From: a virus
Length of the DNA stretch: 40,896 nt
Direction: 5' to 3' (one strand)
IMG/VR virus record: IMGVR_UViG_3300049259_000191
Location: 1 to 40,896 of that record
The notes beneath the pieces were generated by a model that was not told the DNA's origin, did not search any database, and saw only the letters and a program-made list of their open reading frames with translations. A program made the translations under genes and the position numbers. Below, piece by piece: positions 8,042 through 16,119 of the stretch; positions within the stretch are counted from its first letter, which is position 1, and the number at the start of each line of letters is the position of its first letter.

Positions 8042-8758
8042 GTGCCGAAACTGCCGGGCTCGCTTGTGCAGCGGCTCACCACGATGCACCGGACCATGAA
8101 CCGGAACGCCGGTGGCGGGCGCTCGGCCCTCGTAGCGCCCGAACCGCGGCCCCTTACGCCGCCCGGTTCGCCGCTCGGTGATTCATACGATGCGCTCGCC
8201 CCGTGGGGTGTTGCTGGTGACAGCACCTGGCAGGGGCATCCGTGGTACGCGATCTTCGAGGATGCCGCGGCCGCTGCCGCGCAGTCGGGCGGCTCGTTCG
8301 ACTTCGGTATCAACCCGGCTGGTGATCCGTCGATCCCGGTCGGGTTCGCCTGGTCCCGTGACGCGCAGGACACCTCAGCCGGCTACGTGCAGTTCCTGCT
8401 GGGTGACGACTTCTGCTGGTTGCAGATGTATCCGAACTCGGCGTTTTGGGCCGAGTACGTCGTCGAGGCCGCGCAAGCCCATTGGGAGCTCGGCGGGTCG
8501 GGTGTCGCGCTCATCGAAGGGACCGCCACGTCGAACAACGGCAAGGTTCGGGTGACGGCTGGACCTAACAAGGTCGAGACATACGCCGACAACACCAACG
8601 ACAACGCGTGGATCGTGCTGTCGGCTTCCACCGCGCCCGGTTCCTTCACGCATCTCGGCGACGGCGTGCTCTTCATCCAGATCAACGTCGGGACCGGGAA
8701 GTACGAAGCAGTCATGCGCCTCAACGGCACGGATGTTGTGTTCGCGGTCGAGCCGTGA
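8042..8758 (+). CDS. Minor tail / fibre-associated protein
   Basis: The 238-residue protein starts at GTG 8042, two bases after the previous stop. It begins with a basic, proline-rich linker (PEPRPLTPPGSPLGD) and continues as a beta-rich domain with strands such as VRVTAGPNKVETY and ALIEGTATS. Such architecture is common for tail tip proteins and receptor-binding accessories. No named family can be assigned. Its stop is shared with the next short gene (GTGA). Confidence 0.55.
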   Translation: MPKLPGSLVQRLTTMHRTMNRNAGGGRSALVAPEPRPLTPPGSPLGDSYDALAPWGVAGDSTWQGHPWYAIFEDAAAAAAQSGGSFDFGINPAGDPSIPVGFAWSRDAQDTSAGYVQFLLGDDFCWLQMYPNSAFWAEYVVEAAQAHWELGGSGVALIEGTATSNNGKVRVTAGPNKVETYADNTNDNAWIVLSASTAPGSFTHLGDGVLFIQINVGTGKYEAVMRLNGTDVVFAVEP

Positions 8759-8895
8759 GCCCCGAAGAGGTCGCCGCCCTGCTGCGGCTGCTGGCCCGTC
8801 AGGCGGCGCTCATCGACCGACAGCACGCCGAGATCGTCGCGCTACGTGCACATGTGGTCGCGAGCGACGACGAACCCGTGCCCCCGTCGACGTGA
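8755..8895 (+). CDS. Short helical protein (46 aa), unknown
   Basis: From GTG 8755 (GTGA overlap) the frame gives a single amphipathic helix, EEVAALLRLLARQAALIDRQHAEIVALRAH, with leucine/alanine spacing compatible with a short coiled coil. An acidic tail follows. It lies between the tail-tip genes and the fibre and could be a virion assembly factor. I do not recognise it. Confidence 0.5.
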   Translation: MSPEEVAALLRLLARQAALIDRQHAEIVALRAHVVASDDEPVPPST

Positions 8896-9013
8896 AGACC
8901 CGCAGCGTCAGCGGCTCATAACTGAGTCGGACTGTCACCGCGGTCGTTCAACTGATCGTCCGCTCAACCGAGGCGTGGACCGCGTGCGCGAGCCCACGTC
9001 AAGGAGATGACCC
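8896..9013. other. 118-nt gap before the fibre gene
   Basis: No open frame of coding quality is visible here. The only clear signal is the ribosome-binding site AAGGAGATGACCC just before the fibre ATG at 9014. It contains a weakly repetitive phrase (GATCGTCCGCTCAACC, near 8956-8971) that partly resembles a phrase after the fibre gene at 11650, discussed in the findings. Confidence 0.5.
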
Positions 9014-11620
9014 ATGCCCACTGCCGAACTTCGCTACACCGCGTTCCCGCTGCACCTCAACCCAGGACAAACCCGCGTCCTGCACTGCGACTACGGCGAG
9101 TCCCTCGCCGGCAGAACATTCGCGGCGGTGTTCGACGACATCGACCTCGAGGTCACGATCAACGGCACCGTGGTCGATGTCGTCTTCGACGGCGCGCTGA
9201 CCGACGATCTATCGACCCGCGTCAAGCACGTGTGGTTCCTCTACGACATCACGTCCGGATCCGATCCGCCGCAAATCGAGTTCGGCGGACCCGCGCATCT
9301 CTCCACGAAGGGCGCCGAGCTCCCGGATGCCTCGGTGGTCGTCACCAGCCGAGACGTCACCGTCAACGTGGCGGTGCTCGGCGAACCCGGCCCGCCCGGA
9401 CCCGGCAGCGCGATCGACTCCGTGAACGGCCAGACCGGTGTTGTCGTTCTCGATGCCTCTGATGTGGGCGCCGACCCCGCCGGAACCGCTGCGACCGGTG
9501 ATGCCGCGCTCGACGTTCGGGTGGATGCGCTCGAGCTCGCCCCTCCGAACCATGCTTCCCGGCACGCCGACGGCGGCGCAGACGAGCTCGCTCTAGACGG
9601 CTCGCAGATCACGACCGGCACGGTCGCCGACGCTCGCGTCGCGTCGTCGATCGCCCGAGATTCGGAGGTCGCCACCGCCGTCGGCGTGGAAACCGCAGGT
9701 CGAGTGGCAGCCGACACTGCGCTCGACGGGCGGCTCGACACCGTCGAGGCCACGCTGCCGGCGAAGGCGGATCTCGTCGGCGGAGTCGTGCCAACGTCGC
9801 AGATGCCGTCGATCGCGGTTGTCGACCGGCGGCTTGTCGCCGATCAGGCCGCGCGGCTGGCACTGACGAACGTGCAGCCGGGTGATGTCGCTGTCCAGGC
9901 GGACATCGCCGAGACGTTCCTGCTGATCGACGCCGATCCGTCGCAGCTCGCGTCGTGGAAGGCGATCGATCACACGGCCGTCAACTCGGTCAACGGCCAG
10001 ACCGGCACGGTCGTGCTCGGGTACGCCGACGTCGGCGCCGCATCAACGAGCGACCCGCGGCTCAGCGACACGCGCACGCCGACCGACAACACCGTCTCCA
10101 CCGGGAAGCTCGTTGATCGGGCGGTCACGATCGCGAAGCTCCAGGCCATCGCGTCGGGCCGGTTCCTCGGCCGTGTCACCATCGCGAGCGGCGACATCGA
10201 GGAACTCACACCGGCGCAAGCGAAGACGCTGCTGGCGATCGTGCCGGGCGACATCGCCGGCTTCAACGCCGCAGCGATCGCGGCAGGCTCCGCCACGTAT
10301 GACGCGCTTGGCGCGGCAGCTGCTGCTCAGGCCGCGGCGGTGCAGCGGGCCAACCACACCGGTACGCAGCTCGCCTCGACTATCTCCGATTTCGCCGAGG
10401 CGGTGGACGATCGGGTCGGGCCGCTGTTCGCCGGGGATTCCGCCGATCTCGACTTCACCTACGACGACGCGGGCAACGCTGAGGGCGCCGTCATCAAACC
10501 CTCAGTGCTCTCCGCGTTCGGCCGCACCCTCACCGACGACGCCGATGCCGCCGCGGCCCGCACGACGCTCGGCGCGGTCGGTATCGACGTGTTCGAGGGG
10601 CTGCCGCTGTTCGGCTACGGCCACAGCTTCATGGCCGGCAACGCCGGCAGCCACTCCACGAACGCGAAGTACATCGACCGGATCAACCGCCGCCACGGCT
10701 TCGGGTCCTTGTCGAATCGGGGGATCGCCGCGCAGGAAGCGGCTCAGACGATGGTCGATGTCATCGGCAACGGGTTCGGCGCCGCCGCCTGGGCGCCGGG
10801 CACCAAAGGCGTCGTCGTGCTCGACATGGCGATCAACAACATTCGGCTGTACGGCTCTGACGCCAACGGGATCGCCGCGTTCAAGGACTCGCTGACCGCC
10901 GCCATCCGGGTGCTGCGCTCCTCGGTGCGGCGAGCCGAGAACCACGCGTCGCTCACCTACATGGGCGTGTGGACGGTCTCGAACGACGGCAACCTGCTCG
11001 ACAGCGCCGCCAAGTACTCGGGTACGGCCGGCAACAAGGTGGATATCGCCGTGTCGGGCTCGACCGAGTACACGATCCTGTCCGACCGGCTCAAGCAGGG
11101 CCTCGCCGCCGGCATCATCCAGGTCGCGGTCGATGGCGGCGCACCCATCGAAGCGTCGTGCGGCGGCGGACTGCCCGCATCCTCGCCGACGTTGTCGTGG
11201 CACGTGTTCGGGGTCACCGTGTCGGGCCTCTCGACCGGCGCCCACACGATCACCGTCACGAAGAAGGCCGGCGACGCCAACAACGTGTACGTGGACGGCT
11301 GGTGCGACCTCTCCACCACACCGCCGCTCGTCGTCGTGCTCAAAGACCCGGTGCTCAACACCTGGACGGGGATCGGCGCGCCGTACAACAACGGCTCCGA
11401 CGCCGCCCAAGCCCTCTACGCCACCGCCATCGATGATGTCGTCGCCCTCTTTCCGGCGACCGAGGTGATCGCCGCCACGCCTGTCGGCTGGGACAAAACC
11501 ACCATGATCAGTTCGGACACCGTGCATCCGAACGACAAGGGCATGGCCGCCATCGCCGCCGGGCTCGACGCGGCGCTCGCCACGATCACCGCGTACCGCA
11601 ACGGACTCCACGTCCTCTAA
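9014..11620 (+). CDS. Tail fibre with C-terminal SGNH/GDSL hydrolase
   Basis: The 868-residue protein starts at an ATG with a strong RBS. A short collagen-like stretch (GEPGPPGPG) near residue 125 is followed by two copies of a fibre repeat (SVNGQTG...V..ADVGA, starting at Ser136 and Ser325), joined by long Ala/Asp-rich linkers. The last 330 residues have the four blocks of an SGNH hydrolase: GHS with Ser538 (GDS in the classical family), an NRGIAAQEA block II, INN with Asn608, and DTVHP with Asp835 and His838. The domain probably removes acetyl or acyl groups from host surface polysaccharide during adsorption. Confidence 0.85.
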   Translation: MPTAELRYTAFPLHLNPGQTRVLHCDYGESLAGRTFAAVFDDIDLEVTINGTVVDVVFDGALTDDLSTRVKHVWFLYDITSGSDPPQIEFGGPAHLSTKGAELPDASVVVTSRDVTVNVAVLGEPGPPGPGSAIDSVNGQTGVVVLDASDVGADPAGTAATGDAALDVRVDALELAPPNHASRHADGGADELALDGSQITTGTVADARVASSIARDSEVATAVGVETAGRVAADTALDGRLDTVEATLPAKADLVGGVVPTSQMPSIAVVDRRLVADQAARLALTNVQPGDVAVQADIAETFLLIDADPSQLASWKAIDHTAVNSVNGQTGTVVLGYADVGAASTSDPRLSDTRTPTDNTVSTGKLVDRAVTIAKLQAIASGRFLGRVTIASGDIEELTPAQAKTLLAIVPGDIAGFNAAAIAAGSATYDALGAAAAAQAAAVQRANHTGTQLASTISDFAEAVDDRVGPLFAGDSADLDFTYDDAGNAEGAVIKPSVLSAFGRTLTDDADAAAARTTLGAVGIDVFEGLPLFGYGHSFMAGNAGSHSTNAKYIDRINRRHGFGSLSNRGIAAQEAAQTMVDVIGNGFGAAAWAPGTKGVVVLDMAINNIRLYGSDANGIAAFKDSLTAAIRVLRSSVRRAENHASLTYMGVWTVSNDGNLLDSAAKYSGTAGNKVDIAVSGSTEYTILSDRLKQGLAAGIIQVAVDGGAPIEASCGGGLPASSPTLSWHVFGVTVSGLSTGAHTITVTKKAGDANNVYVDGWCDLSTTPPLVVVLKDPVLNTWTGIGAPYNNGSDAAQALYATAIDDVVALFPATEVIAATPVGWDKTTMISSDTVHPNDKGMAAIAAGLDAALATITAYRNGLHVL

Positions 11621-11782
11621 CCGATCCATAGGCCCAGAAGTCCGGTGAGTTGAGCGTCCGTTGGGTTGACCGCCGAAGCCGGCAGAGAGGACCGTAGCGA
11701 GCGACAACTGAAGCGGACCCCGAACAGCGCGCCAACGCTGCCCGGGGCCCTGTGACGACGACCCTCTGGAGGTCAATCGCCC
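11621..11782. other. Intergenic region after the fibre gene
   Basis: About 160 nt without a coding frame. It carries a strong hairpin at about 11715-11749 (arms CCCCG and CGGGG with an inner AGCG/CGCT pair) but no run of T after it. A Shine-Dalgarno (CTGGAGGTC) at 11764-11773 precedes the recombinase ATG at 11783. The hairpin could reduce read-through or affect message stability. Confidence 0.5.
11715..11749 (+). terminator. Hairpin between fibre and recombinase genes
   Basis: Left arm: CCCCG at 11718-11722 and AGCG at 11726-11729. Right arm: CGCT at 11736-11739 and CGGGG at 11743-11747. These are perfectly complementary. There is no T tract, so intrinsic termination would be weak; an RNA-stability or pausing role is equally possible. 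Confidence 0.35.
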
Positions 11783-12697
11783 ATGCTGCTGGACGCTACT
11801 TCTGCGCCTCTTCCCGATCTCGGGACCACGCCACGACGCCAGGCCGAACTCGTGGGCGGAGCGTTCATCGCCGGCTACTCCTCACCGCACACCAGGGACG
11901 CCTACCGGATCGATCTGAGGCTCTGGCTCACGTTCCTCGACGAACTCGACGTCGCCGATCCGATCCACGACGTGACTCGCAGTCATGTCGAGCTGTTCAT
12001 GCGCGACATGGAGCTGCGCGGCCGCATGCCGTCGACGATCGCGCGACGCATCGGCACGCTCTCTCGCTTCTACGAGTGGCTCGTCGACGAGGAGTACCTC
12101 GACCGCAACCCGACCCGCCGGGTCAAACGGCCAGCAGTGTCATCCGACTCCAACACGCCGTGGCTGTCCCGCCGGCAGTTGGCCGACTGGATTGACGCCG
12201 GCGAAGAGCTCGGCGGCTATGACGCCATCGTCGCCCTGGTCCTCGGCCTCAACGCGTTGCGCGTCGGCGAGCTCTGCTCATGCAACGTCGAGAGCCTCGG
12301 CGAGGACCGCTACCACCACACGCTCCGGTTCATCGGCAAGGGGTCGCAGCCCGCAGTGGTGCCGCTGCCGCCGCGCTCGATGCAGACCATCGCCCGGACG
12401 CTCGACGGCCGCACGTCGGGTCCGCTCGTGCTCAACCGCTACGGCAACCGATCGACGAGGATCAACGTCGCCCGGTCAGTGAGCCGCATAGCGCGATCCG
12501 CCGGGATCGGCGTGCACATCTCGCCGCACTCGATCCGCCATTCAGCGGTGACCGCCGCGTTCGAGGCCGGTCACACCCAACGCGACGTTCAGGCGTTCGC
12601 GCGGCACCGCGACCCTCGCAGCACACAGATCTACGACCGCTCCCGCGAGTCGCTCGACCGCCATGTCGCCTACGCCCTCGTGCGCGATCTCGCCTGA
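11783..12697 (+). CDS. Small XerC/D-like tyrosine recombinase
   Basis: This 304-residue protein has all catalytic residues of the tyrosine recombinase family: Arg160 (in NALRVGEL), Lys186 (IGKGSQ), the H-x-x-R of box II (SPHSIRH, His249 and Arg252), His275, and the nucleophile Tyr284 (RSTQIYDR). The N-terminal core-binding domain shows the usual SPHTRDAY and L-SRFYEWL segments. It is much smaller than the second integrase at 17723. It lies between the tail fibre and the endolysin, away from the attP. A role in site-specific inversion, multimer resolution or target choice is open. Confidence 0.9.
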   Translation: MLLDATSAPLPDLGTTPRRQAELVGGAFIAGYSSPHTRDAYRIDLRLWLTFLDELDVADPIHDVTRSHVELFMRDMELRGRMPSTIARRIGTLSRFYEWLVDEEYLDRNPTRRVKRPAVSSDSNTPWLSRRQLADWIDAGEELGGYDAIVALVLGLNALRVGELCSCNVESLGEDRYHHTLRFIGKGSQPAVVPLPPRSMQTIARTLDGRTSGPLVLNRYGNRSTRINVARSVSRIARSAGIGVHISPHSIRHSAVTAAFEAGHTQRDVQAFARHRDPRSTQIYDRSRESLDRHVAYALVRDLA

Positions 12698-12719
12698 CTC
12701 CCCGACCGAGGAGATGCCG

Positions 12720-14474
12720 GTGACCCACATCGAGGACGTGCTGCTCTTCGCGATCAGCGAGAAGGGCGTCCGCTATGTGTTCGGTGCCGAAGCCTCTGTA
12801 CGCGAGGACCATCCCGGGCGGATCGACTGCTGCCTTGTGGCCGGGACTCTCATAACGACCGCCCGCGGCGCGATCCCGATCGAGGAAGTCGCATCCGGCG
12901 ATCTGACGGCAACCTGGGACGCCGGGGCGCTCTCGTGGCGGAAGGTGATCGCTGCCGAGCCGCAGACAGAGCAGCCCGTGTTCAAGGTCCGCACTCGGAG
13001 TCGGGCACTCGTCGGCTCGAGCAATCACCCCGTGCTCCGGCTCGTCCGGGGCGACCGTCCGCGGATTGGTGTCGAGGTCTCGTGGGGCGTCGAGTGGGCA
13101 CGGATCGACGAGCTCCAGCGGGGCGATTTGATCGTCACGTCGGAGCACTACGACATCACATCGGGTGAGCCGCATGCCCTGGATGATGGAACACCCATCG
13201 ACGCCGACGTTGCATGGCTTGTGGGCCTCGCACTCGGCGACGGTCACGTTTCTCATGGCGGACTGAATGTCTGCGTCTACGGAGCTACAGCCGATCGAGC
13301 GGCGACGATCATCGAGCGGACATGGCATTGCAGCACGCGCCGCACGGCGTCGCATGGCGTCATCAGTCCCAAGGCGACCAGCGCGGCCTTCCTACCGCTC
13401 CTGGCGAAGTCACATCTCAAGCAAGTACCGGCGTGGGTGTGGAAGTCGCCGGCGCATCTGGTGCGCTCGTTCCTCGCCGGCTACGCCGCTGCTGACGGCC
13501 ATCACGACAAACGTGGGCACGTCGCCTACCACTCATCCTCACGACGATTGGTCGCCGAGGCCCGGGCACTTCATCTCATGCTCGGCGACCGCGTATCGAA
13601 CATCACGACAACCGAGCGCCGGCATCCGATCACAATCAAGGGAAAGCTCGTCAAGAACGCCCTGCCGCTGCATTCCGTGACCTGGTATCCCGACTCGGTC
13701 CGCCGCAACCAGACGATGCTGGACACCTACGGCGCTCGTCGTGCGCTGCCCGACCGGCGCTTCGGCGCGGAGCGCGTGCTCACCGTCGAGTCAGCGGGCG
13801 AGGCGATGACCTACGACCTCGAGATCGAGGGCACGCACAACTACGTCGCTGACGGAATCGTCGTCCACAACTCCGAGCTCGTGGAGTGGTCCTGCGGGAA
13901 GGCGGGCGTGCAGCCCACCGTCCCGGATGGCTCCTACAACCAGTTCGCCCACTGCCAGCGCAACAACACCGTCCTCTCCGTAGACCGTGCGCTGCACACG
14001 CGTGGCGCCCTCATGTTCATCACCGAGAAGAACGGCGTGATCGGCCATGTCGCGTGCTCGCTCGGCGACGGCACGACGATGGAAGCGAAGGGCGCCGCCT
14101 ACGGCGTAGGCACCTTCACCGCCTACCGCTCGGACGGCAGGCTCCGCTTCGACAAGGCCGGCCTCATTCCCGGCGTCGACTACTTCTCGCCCCGCAAGCA
14201 GCTACCGCCACCTCCGGAGGACCAGATGGCCGCAACGAAAACCGTGAAGGTGACCTGCGCCGCGAAGACAGGGCACGGCCAAGCCCCCGTCCCCGGTGTT
14301 CACAGGGAGACGGTGTTGAGCGCGTCGTGTCTCGCCGGCCGCGACGGCTCAGTCGCGAAGGTCGGCATCCATCCCGATCTGAGCATCGACGGCTTCGCAC
14401 AGGTGTGCGCCGACGTCGGCGGGCCCACGCCCATTCCGGTTGAGGTGACGTGCTTCGTCGCCTTCAATCCGTGA
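12720..14474 (+). CDS. NlpC/P60 endolysin interrupted by a homing-endonuclease intein
   Basis: The precursor has 584 residues from GTG 12720, which has GAGGAG at 12708-12713 at correct spacing. The in-frame ATG at 12714 lies too close to that site. Extein: VRYVFGA leads to Asp36-Cys37, the catalytic cysteine of NlpC/P60 peptidases, then resumes SELVEWSCGKAGV after the intein. The later GHVACSLGDG supplies the catalytic His, and MEAKG the third polar site. The intein occupies residues 38-384. Spliced, the enzyme would be 237 residues and cut peptidoglycan stem peptides at lysis. A C-terminal domain after a PPPPE hinge, with four Cys, may bind the wall. Confidence 0.88.
   Translation: MTHIEDVLLFAISEKGVRYVFGAEASVREDHPGRIDCCLVAGTLITTARGAIPIEEVASGDLTATWDAGALSWRKVIAAEPQTEQPVFKVRTRSRALVGSSNHPVLRLVRGDRPRIGVEVSWGVEWARIDELQRGDLIVTSEHYDITSGEPHALDDGTPIDADVAWLVGLALGDGHVSHGGLNVCVYGATADRAATIIERTWHCSTRRTASHGVISPKATSAAFLPLLAKSHLKQVPAWVWKSPAHLVRSFLAGYAAADGHHDKRGHVAYHSSSRRLVAEARALHLMLGDRVSNITTTERRHPITIKGKLVKNALPLHSVTWYPDSVRRNQTMLDTYGARRALPDRRFGAERVLTVESAGEAMTYDLEIEGTHNYVADGIVVHNSELVEWSCGKAGVQPTVPDGSYNQFAHCQRNNTVLSVDRALHTRGALMFITEKNGVIGHVACSLGDGTTMEAKGAAYGVGTFTAYRSDGRLRFDKAGLIPGVDYFSPRKQLPPPPEDQMAATKTVKVTCAAKTGHGQAPVPGVHRETVLSASCLAGRDGSVAKVGIHPDLSIDGFAQVCADVGGPTPIPVEVTCFVAFNP
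12831..13871 (+). mobile_element. Intein with LAGLIDADG homing endonuclease, inserted after the lysin catalytic Cys
   Basis: The 347-residue element starts with Cys1 (CLVAGTLI, block A) and ends with His346-Asn347 (VVHN, block G), followed by Ser+1 of the extein. Block B has the catalytic His66 (SSNHP). Two LAGLIDADG-like motifs (LVGLALGDG at intein residues 130-138 and FLAGYAAADG at 214-223) frame a DOD homing endonuclease region. Block F is present (TYDLEIEGTHNYVADG). All splicing residues are intact, so splicing is expected. The insertion point is directly between Cys37 and Ser of the active-site DCS motif. Confidence 0.9.
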
Positions 14475-14475
14475 C

Positions 14476-14835
14476 ATGGCACGCGTGATGCTCGTGGAGG
14501 ACAACGACGATGTCCGCTACCTCGCCGCCTTCGTCCTCGCCGCCGCCGGTCACGAAGTCATCGAGCCGGCATCGTGGGCATCGCTGCTCGAACCGGAACC
14601 GTGGACCAACATCGACGTGGCGGTCGTCGACCTGTTCCTCGCGGACGTCGTCAACGGCGCCCACATCCTCGCCTACCTCGCGGAGCACCATCCGCACATC
14701 CGCCGGATCGTGTTCACGTCATCGTTGGACGAGTCGGCCGGCGAGCCTGCCTATGAGGAAGCGCTCGCCTTGTCGGACGTGTTCGTCTCGAAGTTCGACG
14801 CGGCCGGAGGGTTGATCGAAGCGGTGAACGGATGA
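14476..14835 (+). CDS. CheY-like response-regulator receiver protein
   Basis: The 119 residues form a single receiver domain. Every key residue is present: acidic pair Glu8-Asp9 (MLVEDND), phosphoacceptor Asp52 (AVVDLFL), Thr81 (VFTSS) and Lys106 (FVSKFD). There is no output domain. It starts one base after the endolysin stop and its own stop overlaps the next start (ATGA), so it is translated within the lysis operon. No kinase gene is visible in the window. It might sense a host histidine kinase, bind a host partner or be an acquired accessory; function is not deducible. Confidence 0.85.
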   Translation: MARVMLVEDNDDVRYLAAFVLAAAGHEVIEPASWASLLEPEPWTNIDVAVVDLFLADVVNGAHILAYLAEHHPHIRRIVFTSSLDESAGEPAYEEALALSDVFVSKFDAAGGLIEAVNG

Positions 14836-15188
14836 CCACGCCCACGGCGGGAATCGCACGACTCGAAGCGAAGATCGACGATCTCAACAAGGGCCAGTCA
14901 GCGATCCTCGAGCGGCTGGCCTCGATCGAGGCGACTCACAAGGCCGAAGCCACCGAGCGCGCCACGATCCATTCCTTCACCCAGTCGGCGCTCGACGCGC
15001 TGCAGAAGCAGATCGACGAGGAGAAGGTGAGCCGCCAAGAAGCGATCAAGGCCGAAGCGCAGGCGCGCCGCCTGGAACGTGAGGCCGATCTCGTCATGCG
15101 CCGCTGGATCATCGGGCTCGCGGTCTCGGGCTTCCTGTTCCCGATCGTCGTGGGCTTGTTGTTCCTTCTCGTGAATGGCCACACATGA
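14832..15188 (+). CDS. Coiled-coil protein with C-terminal membrane segment, probable lysis factor
   Basis: This 118-residue protein has a long charged helix (residues 10-92, rich in E, K, Q, A), then one membrane segment at about residues 93-114 (IIGLAVSGFLFPIVVGLLFLLV). It lies between the receiver protein and another single-pass protein. The orientation with a large N-terminal coiled coil outside or inside is unknown. Holin, spanin-like or membrane tether are all possible. It overlaps its neighbours on both sides (ATGA). Confidence 0.55.
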   Translation: MTTPTAGIARLEAKIDDLNKGQSAILERLASIEATHKAEATERATIHSFTQSALDALQKQIDEEKVSRQEAIKAEAQARRLEREADLVMRRWIIGLAVSGFLFPIVVGLLFLLVNGHT

Positions 15189-15607
15189 GCCGGCTCGCGC
15201 GCGTCGTCCTCATTGCGCTCGCCATTGTCGGCTTCGACGTGCTCGTGGCGGTGCTCGGGGTCGGGTTTGTCACCTCGCAACAGAACGCCCGGGACGCGAT
15301 CAAGGCGCAGCGGGCGCAAGCCGAGTCAGCAACGAAGCGGATCTCGGAGTACCGGCTGCAACAGGCTCAGGACCACGCCACGATCGAAGCCCTCGTCGCG
15401 TCGCAGGACGAGCAGGACCGGCAGCGGATCGCGGCGGCCGCGGCGCAGGCGTCGATCACGCAAGCCCAGAAACGGGTGCCGGCCAGACGCTCGACCTCGA
15501 CGACGCAGCCATCGACCACCACGACCACGCGCCCGCCGAGCACAACCACGACCGCGACTCCGCCCAAGCCATGCGCCGTGCCCGTGGACGGCGTCTGTCT
15601 CAGGTGA
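15185..15607 (+). CDS. Membrane-anchored coiled coil with Thr/Pro-rich tail, probable lysis factor
   Basis: This 140-residue protein has an N-terminal membrane segment (residues 5-30), a Gln/Ala-rich coiled coil, then a low-complexity Thr/Pro linker (STTTTTTRPPSTTTTAT) and a short end containing two Cys (PCAVPVDGVC). The layout resembles spanin-type or wall-associated lysis proteins whose linker crosses the wall. It starts at an ATGA overlap with the previous gene. No named family is recognised. Confidence 0.5.
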   Translation: MSRLARVVLIALAIVGFDVLVAVLGVGFVTSQQNARDAIKAQRAQAESATKRISEYRLQQAQDHATIEALVASQDEQDRQRIAAAAAQASITQAQKRVPARRSTSTTQPSTTTTTRPPSTTTTATPPKPCAVPVDGVCLR

Positions 15608-15611
15608 ACGG

Positions 15612-15752
15612 GTGGACGACGACGAATGGCTGCTGTTGCTGCTCGACATCTACGACGCGCTCCTCATCGACCACACCACCGAAGACGCGAAACGCCTCGC
15701 CGTTCAGCAGCTGAACAGGATCCGCGAAGCGTGGACCGAAGGAGATCGCTGA
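15612..15752 (+). CDS. Small acidic helical protein (46 aa) in the lysis operon
   Basis: The frame from GTG 15612 to TGA 15752 encodes one helix with a run of leucines (DEWLLLLLDIYDALLI), then a charged tail. It starts four bases after the previous stop and its stop overlaps the next start (TGATG). Such tiny proteins are common in actinophage lysis cassettes. It may be a regulator of the holin; this is inferred from position. Confidence 0.45.
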   Translation: MDDDEWLLLLLDIYDALLIDHTTEDAKRLAVQQLNRIREAWTEGDR

Positions 15753-16027
15753 TGCCAACGAAGAAGCAGCCGGCCATCACCGGCCCCTCATCCGATCCGA
15801 AGCCGCCGGTGGTCACCACCGGGTCGGTCGCCGCTCCTGTCATCCGCACTGGCGTGCAGGGCATCGGCGCCGGCTGGATCGTCGACGGCATCGACATCTG
15901 GAACGTCGCCCACCTCTCCGACCGTCAACAGGTGTGGCTCCTCGTCGGCCTCACCGCCCTGCTGTCCTTCGCCCAGAACATGGTCGAGAAGCGCGCTGGA
16001 CGTCGCCTCATCGGCGCAGCGTCATGA
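15752..16027 (+). CDS. Membrane protein, holin candidate
   Basis: This 91-residue protein has two hydrophobic segments: residues 25-48 (VAAPVIRTGVQGIGAGWIV) and 58-75 (QQVWLLVGLTALLSFA), joined by a short turn and ended by a basic tail (EKRAGRRLIG). Two-pass topology, length and place after the endolysin are typical of an actinophage holin. It starts in a TGATG junction with the preceding small protein. Other membrane proteins in this operon compete for the holin role, so the assignment is moderate. Confidence 0.6.
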   Translation: MPTKKQPAITGPSSDPKPPVVTTGSVAAPVIRTGVQGIGAGWIVDGIDIWNVAHLSDRQQVWLLVGLTALLSFAQNMVEKRAGRRLIGAAS

Positions 16028-16119
16028 CCGACGCCGAGACGCTCGAGGCGTGGCTCGCCGAAGCCGACGTCACCGGTGACTGGCATCACACCATCGTCAA
16101 CGGCGTGCTCGTGCGGTGA
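16024..16119 (+). CDS. Tiny protein (31 aa), unknown
   Basis: ATG at 16024 overlaps the previous stop (ATGA), and the frame ends exactly where the next gene starts (GTGA). It encodes an acidic start (TDAETLEAWLAEAD) and a hydrophobic end. The two perfect overlaps are the main support. No family is recognised. Confidence 0.4.
   Translation: MTDAETLEAWLAEADVTGDWHHTIVNGVLVR

Noticed and set aside
10502-11776. Leftward open frame of 424 codons
   Set aside because: Antisense of the SGNH fibre domain; no ribosome-binding site and no family pattern.
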